In this document: positions 43,685 to 51,716 of the stretch, in pieces
Layout of the letters: each line of letters opens with the position of its first letter
How positions within the stretch are numbered: position 1 is the stretch's first letter
Source of the DNA: Streptomyces sedi
GTDB taxonomy: Bacteria; Actinomycetota; Actinomycetes; Streptomycetales; Streptomycetaceae
Length of the DNA: 64,000 nucleotides
Assembly: GCF_006335015.1 (NCBI RefSeq)
Contig: NZ_VDGT01000002.1
Coordinates: forward strand, 1-64,000
Direction of reading: 5' to 3'
Translations under genes and position numbers: made by a program
Notes under the pieces: generated by a model
What the model was told of the DNA's origin: nothing
The model's database searches: none
What the model saw: the letters and a program-made list of their open reading frames with translations, nothing else

Positions 43685-44953
43685 TCACAACCCTCCGTCG
43701 TCGGTGAGCAGATGCAGCAGCGGGGCGTCGTCCGGCAGCGGTTCGTCGCCCTCCCAGGCGCGTGCCAGCGTGCCGACGCCGCCGAGATCGCCGACGAGCA
43801 CCCCGCCGCGCAGCCGGTCGCCCCTGACCACGACCTTGCGGTAGGCGCCCCGGGTGGCGTCGGCCAGCCGCACCACGTCGTCGCCGGGCGCGGCCTCGGG
43901 CGCGCCGAAGGCCGCCAGGTCGAAGGCGTCGCCGTCCGGCGAGGTGAGGCAGAGCCGGGTCAACGACCTGGTGCCCGCGTAGCGGGCCGGGCCGCCGGTG
44001 AGCACGTCGGCCAGCACGTCCGCCTGCTCCTGCGCGGGCACCGCCAAGCCGTAGAGCCGGCCCGCGTGTTCGGCGCAGTCGCCGAGCGCGTACACGTCCG
44101 GGTCCGAGGTGCGCAGCCGGTCGTCGACGGCGACGCCGCCGCCGGCGCCGAGGGCGAGCCCGGCGGCGCGCGCCAGCGCGGTGCGGGGGCGGACCCCGCC
44201 GGCCGCCACGACCAGGTCGGCCGGGCGCTCCGCGCCGTCCGCGCCGACCACGGCGGCGACCGCGCGGCCCCGGCGGCCCCCGCCTTCGGGCCGGGTGCGC
44301 AGCGCCCGCACCGGCAGGCCGGTGCGCACCTCCACGCCGGCGTCGGTGAGGCGGGAACGGAGCAACGTCGCCGCGTCCGCGTCGAGTCGACCGGGCATCA
44401 GGCGGTCGGCGCGTTCGGCGAGCAGCACGGCGCAGCCGCGCGCCGCCAGTGCGCCGGCCGCCGTCACGCCCAGCGGGCCGCCGCCGACGACCACGGCGCG
44501 GACGCCGGGGCGTGCCGCCTCGGCGACGGCCAGGGCGTCGTCCAGGGTGCGCAACGTGTGCGCTCCGTGCGGCGTCGCGTCGTCGGTGCTCCCGTCGGCG
44601 CTCCCGTCGGCCGGCGGGGCCGGCTCCGGTGTGGCGCCGGTCGCCAACACGAGTTTCTCGTAGGGGAGTTCGGTGCCGTCGGCGCAGCGCACCAGTCGGC
44701 GTTCCCGGTCCAGCTCCCGGGCCGTGGCCCCGGCGCGCCAGTCGACGGCCTTGCCTGTCGCCGGCAGGGCGATCGTCTCGGCCGGGTAGCGGCCGGCGAC
44801 GACCTCGGTCAGCAGCACCCGGTTGTACGCCGGGCGCCGCTCCTCGGCGAGCACGGTCACCGGCGGCCCGTCCGGCGCGGTGCCGAGCGCGCGGGCCAGC
44901 CGCGCGCCGGCCATCCCGCCGCCGACGATCACCACCCGGGGTCGTTTTCTCAT
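43685..44953 (-). CDS. FAD-dependent NAD(P) oxidoreductase of the nir operon
   Basis: The product is 422 residues. It has an N-terminal FAD site VVIVGGGMAGARLARALG, a second nucleotide site VRAVVVGGGPLGVTAAGAL and the FAD-closing VYALGDCAEHAG. It resembles the reductase module of NirB and nitrate-reductase-linked reductases (NasB/NasC type) but has no Fe-S or siroheme domain. As first gene of the operon it may feed electrons to NasA or NirB. The 3' end is one base from the nirB ATG. Confidence 0.88.
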   Translation of the reverse strand: MRKRPRVVIVGGGMAGARLARALGTAPDGPPVTVLAEERRPAYNRVLLTEVVAGRYPAETIALPATGKAVDWRAGATARELDRERRLVRCADGTELPYEKLVLATGATPEPAPPADGSADGSTDDATPHGAHTLRTLDDALAVAEAARPGVRAVVVGGGPLGVTAAGALAARGCAVLLAERADRLMPGRLDADAATLLRSRLTDAGVEVRTGLPVRALRTRPEGGGRRGRAVAAVVGADGAERPADLVVAAGGVRPRTALARAAGLALGAGGGVAVDDRLRTSDPDVYALGDCAEHAGRLYGLAVPAQEQADVLADVLTGGPARYAGTRSLTRLCLTSPDGDAFDLAAFGAPEAAPGDDVVRLADATRGAYRKVVVRGDRLRGGVLVGDLGGVGTLARAWEGDEPLPDDAPLLHLLTDDGGL

Positions 44954-44975
44954 GCTTCTCAGTATCGAGGGGCCT

Positions 44976-45013
44976 GTTACCCGACCACATCACCGCCGTT
45001 TCCCCGGCGCAAC
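44976..45013 (-). promoter_or_regulatory. GlnR-like binding site upstream of the nir operon
   Basis: Reading the minus strand, half-sites are GTTGC (45009-45013), GAAAC (44998-45002), GATGT (44987-44991) and GTAAC (44976-44980), each separated by exactly six bases. The Streptomyces GlnR consensus is gTnAC-n6-GaAAC repeated. The first pair matches with one mismatch. The site ends 22 bases before the ATG. GlnR control of nirB is known in Streptomyces. Confidence 0.75.
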
Positions 45014-45679
45014 GCTGCCCTCATCCCCGCCCGACGGCGGGTGTGAGCTGGCCGCCGGCCTGTTCCGTGGGGTGTCGGCGTGAGCCCGGTGGTGGGTCGC
45101 TCGCGCAGTTCCCCGCGCCCCTGGATGGGGCTGGCGTGGTGGGGCGGGTGCGGGTTCACGTGTGGCAGGTGACGGCCTGCTTGGGGGCGCGGGGAACTGC
45201 GCGGTGCATGGGTGGCGGGCCGCAGACGACTACGGAGCTTCGTGGCTGGGTGGGGTGTCGGCGTGAGCCCCGGTGGTGGGTCGCTCGCGCAGTTCCCCGC
45301 GCCCTTCACTGCCGGTGGGCGGCTCGGGGGCGCGGGGAACTGCGCGAATGCTGGGTGGCGGGCCGCAGACGACCACGGTGCCCCGCTGTCAAGGCGGGTT
45401 GTCGGCGTGAGCCCGGTGCATCCGTGCCTGGGTGCGGACGACAGCGACGGTGCACCGTCCACCCGGGTGGTCGCCCGGTCAACCCCCGGAGGGAATCGCG
45501 CTCTTCTCCCGGCCCCCTCGGTGATCCACAATGAACTCCACCGGGCACACCGGCCCCATCCTGCACTGCGCGGGACCTGACGACACGGCGCCGCCATCAC
45601 GCGCCGGCGGGCCCGCCGAGGGGCGCGCCCGCCCCCCGGCGACCTGCCGCGACGCGCATGGCGGCTGCGAGGATGACAC
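45014..45679. other. Intergenic region dominated by stem-loop repeats
   Basis: These 666 bases hold the repeat unit of locus E at 45069-45375 (annotated separately). The remaining 300 bases before the acetyltransferase gene show no gene. Confidence 0.6.
45069..45375. repeat. Dispersed stem-loop repeat, locus E (long- and short-loop units)
   Basis: Unit one has arms 45103-45121 and 45184-45202 with a 62-base loop. Unit two has arms 45287-45304 and 45327-45345 with a 22-base loop (TTCACTGCCGGTGGGCGGCT), the type seen at locus B. The spacer carries GTGCATGGGTGGCGGGCCGCAG. It is the only locus with both complete types side by side. Confidence 0.9.
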
Positions 45680-46216
45680 ATGACCGAGCTTCGGACCGCC
45701 CACACGGCCGACCTCGACACCGGCACCCTGGCCGCAGCCAGGGCCCTGCTCGACACCGTCTTCGGCGGGGACATGACCGACCAGGACTGGGAACACTGCC
45801 TGGGCGGGGTGCACGCCCTCGTGTGGGAGGGCGCGGAGTTGATCGGCCACGCCGCGGTGGTGCAACGGCGCGTGCTGCACGGCGGACGCGCCCTGCGGAC
45901 CGGCTATGTCGAGGGCGTGGTGGTCCGCGCCGACCGCAGGGGGCGGGGCCACGGGGCCTCGATGATGGCCGAGTTGGAGCGGGTGGTCAGGGGCGGCTAC
46001 GAGTTGGGCGCCCTGTCGGCCTCGGAGGAGGCGTTGGGCTTCTACGCGGCCAGGGGCTGGCAGCGTTGGCAGGGACTCACCTGGGCGCTCACGCCGTTGG
46101 GCATCGCCCGCACCGAGGAGGACGACGACGGCGTCTTCGTGCTGCCGCTGCCGCGGGTGGCGATCGACCTCACCGCCGAGCTGGTCTGCGACTGGCGCGA
46201 CGGCGACGTCTGGTGA
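45680..46216 (+). CDS. aac(2')-I: Aminoglycoside 2'-N-acetyltransferase, AAC(2')-I family
   Basis: The product is 178 residues, the usual length for AAC(2')-I. It closely matches the mycobacterial enzymes over the whole length: DWEHCLGGVHALVW, HAAVVQRRVLHGGRALRTGYVEGVVVRAD, the acetyl-CoA loop RRGRGHGASMM, YELGALSASEEALGFYAARGW and the C-terminal CDWRDGDVW. These enzymes acetylate the 2'-amino group of gentamicin, tobramycin and related drugs, and may have a native role in cell-wall metabolism. No mobile element or antibiotic cluster is nearby, so it is probably intrinsic. Confidence 0.93.
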   Translation: MTELRTAHTADLDTGTLAAARALLDTVFGGDMTDQDWEHCLGGVHALVWEGAELIGHAAVVQRRVLHGGRALRTGYVEGVVVRADRRGRGHGASMMAELERVVRGGYELGALSASEEALGFYAARGWQRWQGLTWALTPLGIARTEEDDDGVFVLPLPRVAIDLTAELVCDWRDGDVW

Positions 46217-46243
46217 CCCCGGGGCGGCCCGCCCCGCCCCGCC

Positions 46244-47125
46244 TCAGTCGGTGGGCGCCCAGGCGCCGGCGGTCGCCGCGCGGCGGGCGTAGCGGGCGAA
46301 GTCACCGGCCGGGCGGCCCAGCACGGCGGGGATGTCGTCGGTGACCGGGGTGTTGCGTCCGTCGAAGACCTCGACGAAGAGCTGTGTCAGCAGTTCGGCG
46401 TGCGCCTCCGTCAGCCCGCCGGCGACCAGCGCCTCCCGGTAGACGGCGGGCGCGACATGGCGGTGGGTCACCGGCCGGCCGGTCGCCGCCGAGAGCGCCT
46501 CCGCGGCCTCCGCGAGGGTCAGCGCGCGCGGCCCGGTCAACTCGTACACGCGGCCCTCGTGTCCGGGGCGGGTCAGCGCGGCGACCGCCACCTCGGCCAG
46601 GTCGTCGAGGTCGACGAACGGCTCGGCCGCCGCGGGCGGCACCGGCAGGGTGAACGTTCCCCCGCGCACCTCGTCGACCAGGAACTCCTCGCTGAAGTTC
46701 TGCGCGAACCAACTCCCGCGCAGCACCGTCCACTCCAGGCCCGACTCGGTCACGGCCTGTTCGGACGCGGCGGCCCACGGCATTCCGCGCCCGGACAGCA
46801 GCACCAGCCGGCGCACCCCGGTGCGGGCGGCGAGGGAGGCGAACGCGGCCAGGTTCTCCGCCGCGCCCGGCGCGGCGACGTCCTCGGGGTAGCTGAGATA
46901 GACAGCGTCGACGCCGGCCACCGACTCGGGCCAGGTGGCGGGCCGGTGCCAGTCGAAAGCCGGGTCGCCGGAGCGCGAGGCGACCCTCGCGCCCGGCAGC
47001 AGGGCGGCGATCCGCCGCCCGGTCTTGCCGGTGCCGCCGGTGAGCAGCACCCGTGCGGCGGGGATCTCCCCGGGGGCGGTGCGTGTGGGGGACGTGGGGC
47101 GGGGCGTGAAGGTCTCCGTGTTCAT
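46244..47125 (-). CDS. NmrA-like NAD(P)-binding protein
   Basis: The product is 293 residues from ATG 47125. The Rossmann motif VLLTGGTGKTGRRIAALL is at about 23-40. YLSYPEDVAAPGAAENL and LVLLSGRGMPW follow. It lacks the YxxxK catalytic pair of classical SDRs, as in NmrA-type redox sensors. It is divergent from the AraC gene, with 80 bases between, and is probably regulated by it. Confidence 0.9.
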   Translation of the reverse strand: MNTETFTPRPTSPTRTAPGEIPAARVLLTGGTGKTGRRIAALLPGARVASRSGDPAFDWHRPATWPESVAGVDAVYLSYPEDVAAPGAAENLAAFASLAARTGVRRLVLLSGRGMPWAAASEQAVTESGLEWTVLRGSWFAQNFSEEFLVDEVRGGTFTLPVPPAAAEPFVDLDDLAEVAVAALTRPGHEGRVYELTGPRALTLAEAAEALSAATGRPVTHRHVAPAVYREALVAGGLTEAHAELLTQLFVEVFDGRNTPVTDDIPAVLGRPAGDFARYARRAATAGAWAPTD

Positions 47126-47205
47126 GGCCTCAGTCCACCGCGTGGCCCGCGCGGGCACCATCGTCTTCCGGCGCGCGGCCATAAGCGAGCGTCTAGGCTG
47201 TGCTC

Positions 47206-48150
47206 ATGGACCCGTTGACCAGTCTTCTGGAGGGCCCCAGGGCCCGGGACGCCTTTCTGCTGCGTGCCCTGCTCAGCCCTCCGTGGTCCGTGCGGGTGCG
47301 GGACCAGGCCCCGTTGACCATGCTCTGTGTCGTGCGTGGCACGACCTGGCTGCTGCCCGACGGGAGGGAGCCGCGGCAGTTGACGGCCGGTTCGGTCGCG
47401 CTGCTGCGCGGCCCCGAGGCGTACCGGGTGGCGGACGATCCGGGCAGCGCGACGGGGGCGGAGATCCTTCCGGGCGGGTGCAGCGTCGATCTGGACGGCG
47501 GCAACCTGTGCGAGACGCTCTCGCTCGGCACCCGCACCTGGGGCAGCGAGTCCGACGCCCCCAACGAGCTGCTGATCGGCACCTATCCGCTGGCGACCGA
47601 GGTGACGGGCGGCCTGCTGCGCGCCCTGCCGCCGGTGCTGTCGCTGAGCCCCGCCGAGTGGGACTGCCCGCTGATGGGGCTGCTGGCCAACGAGATCGAC
47701 CGCGACGCCCCCGCCCAGGACGTGGTCCTCGGGCGGATACTGGACCTGCTGCTGATCTCCGTGCTGCGCGCCTGGTTCGAACGGCCGGGTGCCGAACCGC
47801 CCTCCTGGTACCGGGCCCACGGCGATCCCGTCGTCGGCCCCGCACTGCGGATGCTCCAGGAACACCCCGCGCACGCCTGGACGGTGGCCTCGCTCGCCGC
47901 CAAGGTCGGCGTCTCGCGCGCCGCGTTGGCCCGCCGCTTCAGCGAGCTGGTCGGGCGGCCCCCGATGGCCCATCTCACGGACCGCCGCCTCGACCTCGCC
48001 GCGGAACTGCTCCGCGACCCCGACCTGACGGTGGAGGCGGTGGCCCGCCGCGTCGGCTACGGCAGCGCGTTCGCGTTGAGCACCGCGTTCAAGAGGGAAC
48101 GCGGCATCACCCCGAGCGACCACCGCGGCGCGGCCCTCGCCGGCGGCTGA
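47206..48150 (+). CDS. AraC family regulator with cupin domain
   Basis: The product is 314 residues from ATG 47206 (MDPLTSLLEGPRARDAF); a GTG two codons upstream is possible. The N-terminal cupin-like sensor (about 10-180; CVVRGTTWLLPDGREPRQLTAGSVALLRG) is followed by a two-HTH AraC domain (HAWTVASLAAKVGVSRAALARRFSELVG and VEAVARRVGYGSAFALSTAFKRERG). It is divergent from the NmrA-like gene, the usual arrangement for local control. Confidence 0.92.
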   Translation: MDPLTSLLEGPRARDAFLLRALLSPPWSVRVRDQAPLTMLCVVRGTTWLLPDGREPRQLTAGSVALLRGPEAYRVADDPGSATGAEILPGGCSVDLDGGNLCETLSLGTRTWGSESDAPNELLIGTYPLATEVTGGLLRALPPVLSLSPAEWDCPLMGLLANEIDRDAPAQDVVLGRILDLLLISVLRAWFERPGAEPPSWYRAHGDPVVGPALRMLQEHPAHAWTVASLAAKVGVSRAALARRFSELVGRPPMAHLTDRRLDLAAELLRDPDLTVEAVARRVGYGSAFALSTAFKRERGITPSDHRGAALAGG

Positions 48151-48174
48151 CCGGCCGCGCCGGGGCCCGACCGG

Positions 48175-49638
48175 TCAGGCCGGCCGGTAGACCGTCAGCG
48201 GAGCCGGGTGCTTGTCGATCAGCAGCTCCCCGGGGGCCGGGCCCGCCTCGCCGTCGTAGGCGAGGGAGGCGTCTCCCGCGAGCCCCCTCAGCCGCAGCCT
48301 GGGCAGCCGGGCCGCCGCGTAGACGCCCGAGTTGTCCAGCGTGCCGGTGAGCGCGGCGAGCACCACCCGGGTGCGGGCCAGCCTGCGGTCGGCGCGCACC
48401 ACGCGGACGTCCAGCAGCCCGTCGTCGAGCTGGGTGCGGTGCGCGGGCGCGAAACCCTCGGGCGAGTACAGGCCGTTGCCGGCGAAGAGCAGCCACAGCT
48501 GCTGGCGGTGGCCGTTGACCTCCACCTCGATGGGCTGTCCCGTGCGCATCAGCCGGACCATCGCCACCACCGCCGACGGCCACTTGCCGATCCGGCCCTC
48601 CAACCGCTCGCGGGCGCGGACCAGTTCGGGGTAGAGGCCGACGCTGAACGTGTTGACGAAGTGGGTGGTGGGGCCGTCCGCCTCGCCGACCGGGCGGACC
48701 CGCGCCAGGTCGACCGCGATCGCCCGGCCCTCGGTCAGCGCCGCCGCCGTGTCGTCGAAGGTGTGTATCCCGGTGTCCAGCGCGAAGTGGTTCAGCGTGC
48801 CGCCGGGGAAGACCGCCAGCGGCAGCCGCCGCTCCACCGCGCGGGCCGCCGCCGCGTTGACGCTGCCGTCGCCGCCGCAGACGCCCAGCGCGCCGCCGCG
48901 CTCGGCCGCCCGGTCGGCGGCGGTGTCCAGCAGCGTCAACAGGTCCTCGTCCTCGCCGCGTTCCAGCACCTCGGCCTCGGGCAGCAGCACGCGCAGCCGC
49001 TCCGCGTCCGAACCGCCCTGCCCCGCGCTCTCGTTGACGACCACCACCAGCCCGGCGCCGTCGGCGAGGGCCGGCGCGTGCGCGGCGTGGTGCTGCAACC
49101 GGGTGTCGGCGGGGCGCCGCGGCCACCAGCGGTGGGTGATCAACGCGGCGCCCACGCCCAGGGCGCAGCCGGCCACCACGTCCGCCGGGTAGTGCACGCC
49201 GACATAGACCCGGGAGGCGGCGACGGCGGCGGCCACCGGCGCCACGGCGGCGCCGAGCGCGCCGGACTCCAGGGCGACGCCCGTGGCGAAGGCGGCGGCC
49301 GAGGCGGCGTGGCCGGAGGGGAAGGAACTGGTGCGCGGCGCCCTTGCCAGCCGTCGCGTCAGCGGAACGCCGTCGATCGTCGGGCGCTCGCGGCGGGCGG
49401 CGTACTTCACGAAGACGTTGCTGGTCAGCGAGGCGAGCGCCACGGCGGCGAGGCCGCGGGCGGCGGCCCGCCGGCCCGGTCGGCCGCCGACGGCCGCGAT
49501 CCCGGCGGCCGAGGCCAGCCAGAGCCGGCTGTGGTTGGCCGCCCGGCTCAGCCGGGGCAGCACGGCCTGCACCAGGGGAGGCTCCGCCTCCGCCACGCGC
49601 GCGAAGATCTGCCGATCCCACCGTCCCCACGTGCTCAT
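48175..49638 (-). CDS. PAP2 phosphatase / diacylglycerol kinase fusion
   Basis: The product is 487 residues from ATG 49638, with GGGAGGAG upstream. The N-terminal membrane domain (about 1-165) carries the three PAP2 motifs KYAARRERP, PSGH and SRVYVGVHYPAD. The C-terminal domain is a DAGK catalytic lipid kinase (VVVVNESAGQGG; GVCGGDGSVNAAA; FPGGTLNHFA). The fused activities suggest turnover of phosphatidate or undecaprenyl-type lipids at the membrane. It converges with the AraC gene at a 24-base gap. Confidence 0.93.
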   Translation of the reverse strand: MSTWGRWDRQIFARVAEAEPPLVQAVLPRLSRAANHSRLWLASAAGIAAVGGRPGRRAAARGLAAVALASLTSNVFVKYAARRERPTIDGVPLTRRLARAPRTSSFPSGHAASAAAFATGVALESGALGAAVAPVAAAVAASRVYVGVHYPADVVAGCALGVGAALITHRWWPRRPADTRLQHHAAHAPALADGAGLVVVVNESAGQGGSDAERLRVLLPEAEVLERGEDEDLLTLLDTAADRAAERGGALGVCGGDGSVNAAAARAVERRLPLAVFPGGTLNHFALDTGIHTFDDTAAALTEGRAIAVDLARVRPVGEADGPTTHFVNTFSVGLYPELVRARERLEGRIGKWPSAVVAMVRLMRTGQPIEVEVNGHRQQLWLLFAGNGLYSPEGFAPAHRTQLDDGLLDVRVVRADRRLARTRVVLAALTGTLDNSGVYAAARLPRLRLRGLAGDASLAYDGEAGPAPGELLIDKHPAPLTVYRPA

Positions 49639-49758
49639 CCGAGTCACGCTCCTCCCGCATCGACCGACGTCACCGCGAGCGAACGTACCCGCTCCGGCGC
49701 GCTTCACCGCCCACCGGGGTGCGTCAGACCACCCACCCGGCCGCCCGCGTGGCCTCCG

Positions 49759-51141
49759 CTACGCGGCCTGCCCGATCAGGTCCAGTCGGCGCCGTCTCGT
49801 GTGCCCGTCGTTCACCGACGCCAGGGTCGTGATCAGCAGCAACGAGCCGCCGACGCCGCCGAACCCGGCCGGCAGGGCCAACGTGGGGACGTCCCGCGCG
49901 GGGGCGACCCGGTCGCGCGGGTCGTAGAAGAGCGGCAGCCGGTCCCCGACGCCCTCCCGCTCGCAGCTCGCCAGCCGCTGGGAGAGCGTCCTGCCGTCGT
50001 CGACGAGCCGCACCTCGCACGTGGTGCCGCCGCGCGCGGGGCTGCGTTTGCTGACGATCTCCGCCGTGGCCCACTCGCCGCGCTCCCGCAGCGCCAGCTC
50101 CTGGTGGCCCTGCCAGCCCATGATGGCGACGCAGATCCCGCCGAGCACGAAGAGCGTGAGAAACCCGACGCGCGACCCGTAGTGCACTATCTCCAGGAGC
50201 AGCAGCACCAGGAAGCAGGCGGCCAGCGCCAGCAGCGGCCACACCAGGAAGTCGTTGGACCGTCGGGGCAGCACGGCGGCCAGCAGCGCCAGGCCGCAGC
50301 CGACCAGGCACAGCAGCGCGGAGAGCAGCAGCGCCCTCCACCGGGACAGGCCGCCTATCCATCGGCTGGCCCGCGCGCTGAGCCGGCTCAGCGCCCAGGG
50401 CTCAGCGGCCGAACGGTAGTTGGCGTAGAGCTGGCGGCGCCGGCCCTCGGGGCTGTCCGGCGGCGGCGACGCGCTCTCGACGGGCGGCTGGCCCGGCGCC
50501 CAGCCCACCGGCGGCGGCACCCAGCGCGGACGCCGGTGGCGCAGCGCCCGCACCAGGCCGGGCACCGACCAGGCGAGCGCGAGGAGCCCCCAGACGAGGA
50601 GGGCGGCCACCACCGGGCCGTTCCCCCGCTCGTCGTCCGAGCCGACGAGCGCCTCGCGCGCGCCGGCGCCCAGGCAGACGAGGGTGAACAGCAGCCCGGC
50701 GCCCGAGACCGCGCCGAACAGCAGCCGGCGTCCCGGCATCGAGGGCGCCGCCAGCGGGGCGGCGCGCAGCAGCGGGGCCAGCTCGGCGGCGGCCCGGTGG
50801 CCGGAGCGCAGCAGCAGCGTCAGCAGCCAGGTCGCCACGGCCAGCGCCGGAAGCCCGACGAGCAGCCCCGTCCTGGCCTCGTCCGTCTCACCGTCGGCGC
50901 TGAACTCGACGCTGCTGAAGAAGGCGGCGGAGATCAGCCCGAAGCCGACGGCCAGCGTCATATGCCCCAGCAGTCGCAGCGGTGAGAGGAGTCTGCCCAG
51001 CAGCAGCTCCGCCCGCGCCGCCGTCTCCGGCGGGACGGCGTAGGGATCGGCCGGCCCGGCAGGCCCGGCCGGCCCCACCGGCAACCGGGGAGGCCAGGGC
51101 GGGAGTTCGTCGCCGTCGCGCCCGCTCGTCCGCTCGTTCAT
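49759..51141 (-). CDS. DUF3592-like multi-pass membrane protein
   Basis: The product is 460 residues from ATG 51141. About eight hydrophobic helices occur (for example LLGHMTLAVGFGLISAAFF, LFTLVCLGAGA, ALLLSALLCLVGCGLALLAAV). The segment EWATAEIVSKRSPARGGTTCEVRLVDDGRTL, then GDRLPLFYDPRDRVAPA, is the soluble beta-strand part typical of DUF3592. It has no catalytic motif. The unstructured N-terminus is proline-rich. The role is unknown. Confidence 0.85.
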   Translation of the reverse strand: MNERTSGRDGDELPPWPPRLPVGPAGPAGPADPYAVPPETAARAELLLGRLLSPLRLLGHMTLAVGFGLISAAFFSSVEFSADGETDEARTGLLVGLPALAVATWLLTLLLRSGHRAAAELAPLLRAAPLAAPSMPGRRLLFGAVSGAGLLFTLVCLGAGAREALVGSDDERGNGPVVAALLVWGLLALAWSVPGLVRALRHRRPRWVPPPVGWAPGQPPVESASPPPDSPEGRRRQLYANYRSAAEPWALSRLSARASRWIGGLSRWRALLLSALLCLVGCGLALLAAVLPRRSNDFLVWPLLALAACFLVLLLLEIVHYGSRVGFLTLFVLGGICVAIMGWQGHQELALRERGEWATAEIVSKRSPARGGTTCEVRLVDDGRTLSQRLASCEREGVGDRLPLFYDPRDRVAPARDVPTLALPAGFGGVGGSLLLITTLASVNDGHTRRRRLDLIGQAA

Positions 51142-51285
51142 CTGGTGCGTCCCCCCGCCGAAGTAACTCTGGCGTATCAACCCGTCGCTCGTCGTCACCT
51201 TAGCGGGCGCCTATGACAGTGGCCCATCCCCCCTTGACGGCGGCGGGCCCGCCCCCGGGCCCCTCGCGCGACGGTGCCGGGACCC

Positions 51286-51663
51286 TCAGTCCGCCGCCGG
51301 CGTCCTGCGGGTGTCGGTGACCACGACCGGTTCGCCCGTGGCCGTGACAGAGGTCAGCAGCACCACCGCGTCGCTCACCGCCGTCAGGTCGTGGCGTTCC
51401 CTCGGCACCGGCGCGAGCTGCCCGGCACGCAGCGTCAGCTCCGACTTCGCCGAGTGCAGCCGCACCTCCCCGCGCAGCACCTGGAGGCTGGCCGCCGGCG
51501 GCGACTCGTGCTCCTCCAGCCGGGCGCCCCCGGCGAGCGCGATCACGCTCTGCCGCAACGGGCCGTCCCGCAGGAAGAGATGGGCGCTGCGGCCGTGTTC
51601 GGCTGCCAGCGCCGTGGCGAGGTGCTCGTCGGCGAGGCGGGTCAGGTCGTCCATGCCCTCCAT
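51286..51663 (-). CDS. Cupin domain protein
   Basis: The product is 125 residues from the ATG at 51663; ATG 51654 is an alternative. The pattern SVIALAGGARLEEHESPPAASLQVLRGEVRL, then LAPVPRERHDLTAVSDAVVLLTS is a single cupin barrel. Possible metal ligands (Glu, His) are present but incomplete. It sits between nasA and a membrane protein gene on the same strand; it may be a small binding or regulatory protein. Confidence 0.8.
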   Translation of the reverse strand: MEGMDDLTRLADEHLATALAAEHGRSAHLFLRDGPLRQSVIALAGGARLEEHESPPAASLQVLRGEVRLHSAKSELTLRAGQLAPVPRERHDLTAVSDAVVLLTSVTATGEPVVVTDTRRTPAAD

Positions 51664-51716
51664 GCTGCCCGCGCCGCCCGCCCCCGCAACCGGGCCGGAC
51701 GGGGGAGCCGCACCGT

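Noticed and set aside
45069..45375. CRISPR-like look of the repeated arms
   Set aside because: Arms are inverted pairs, spacers between units are conserved rather than unique, and there are no cas genes.
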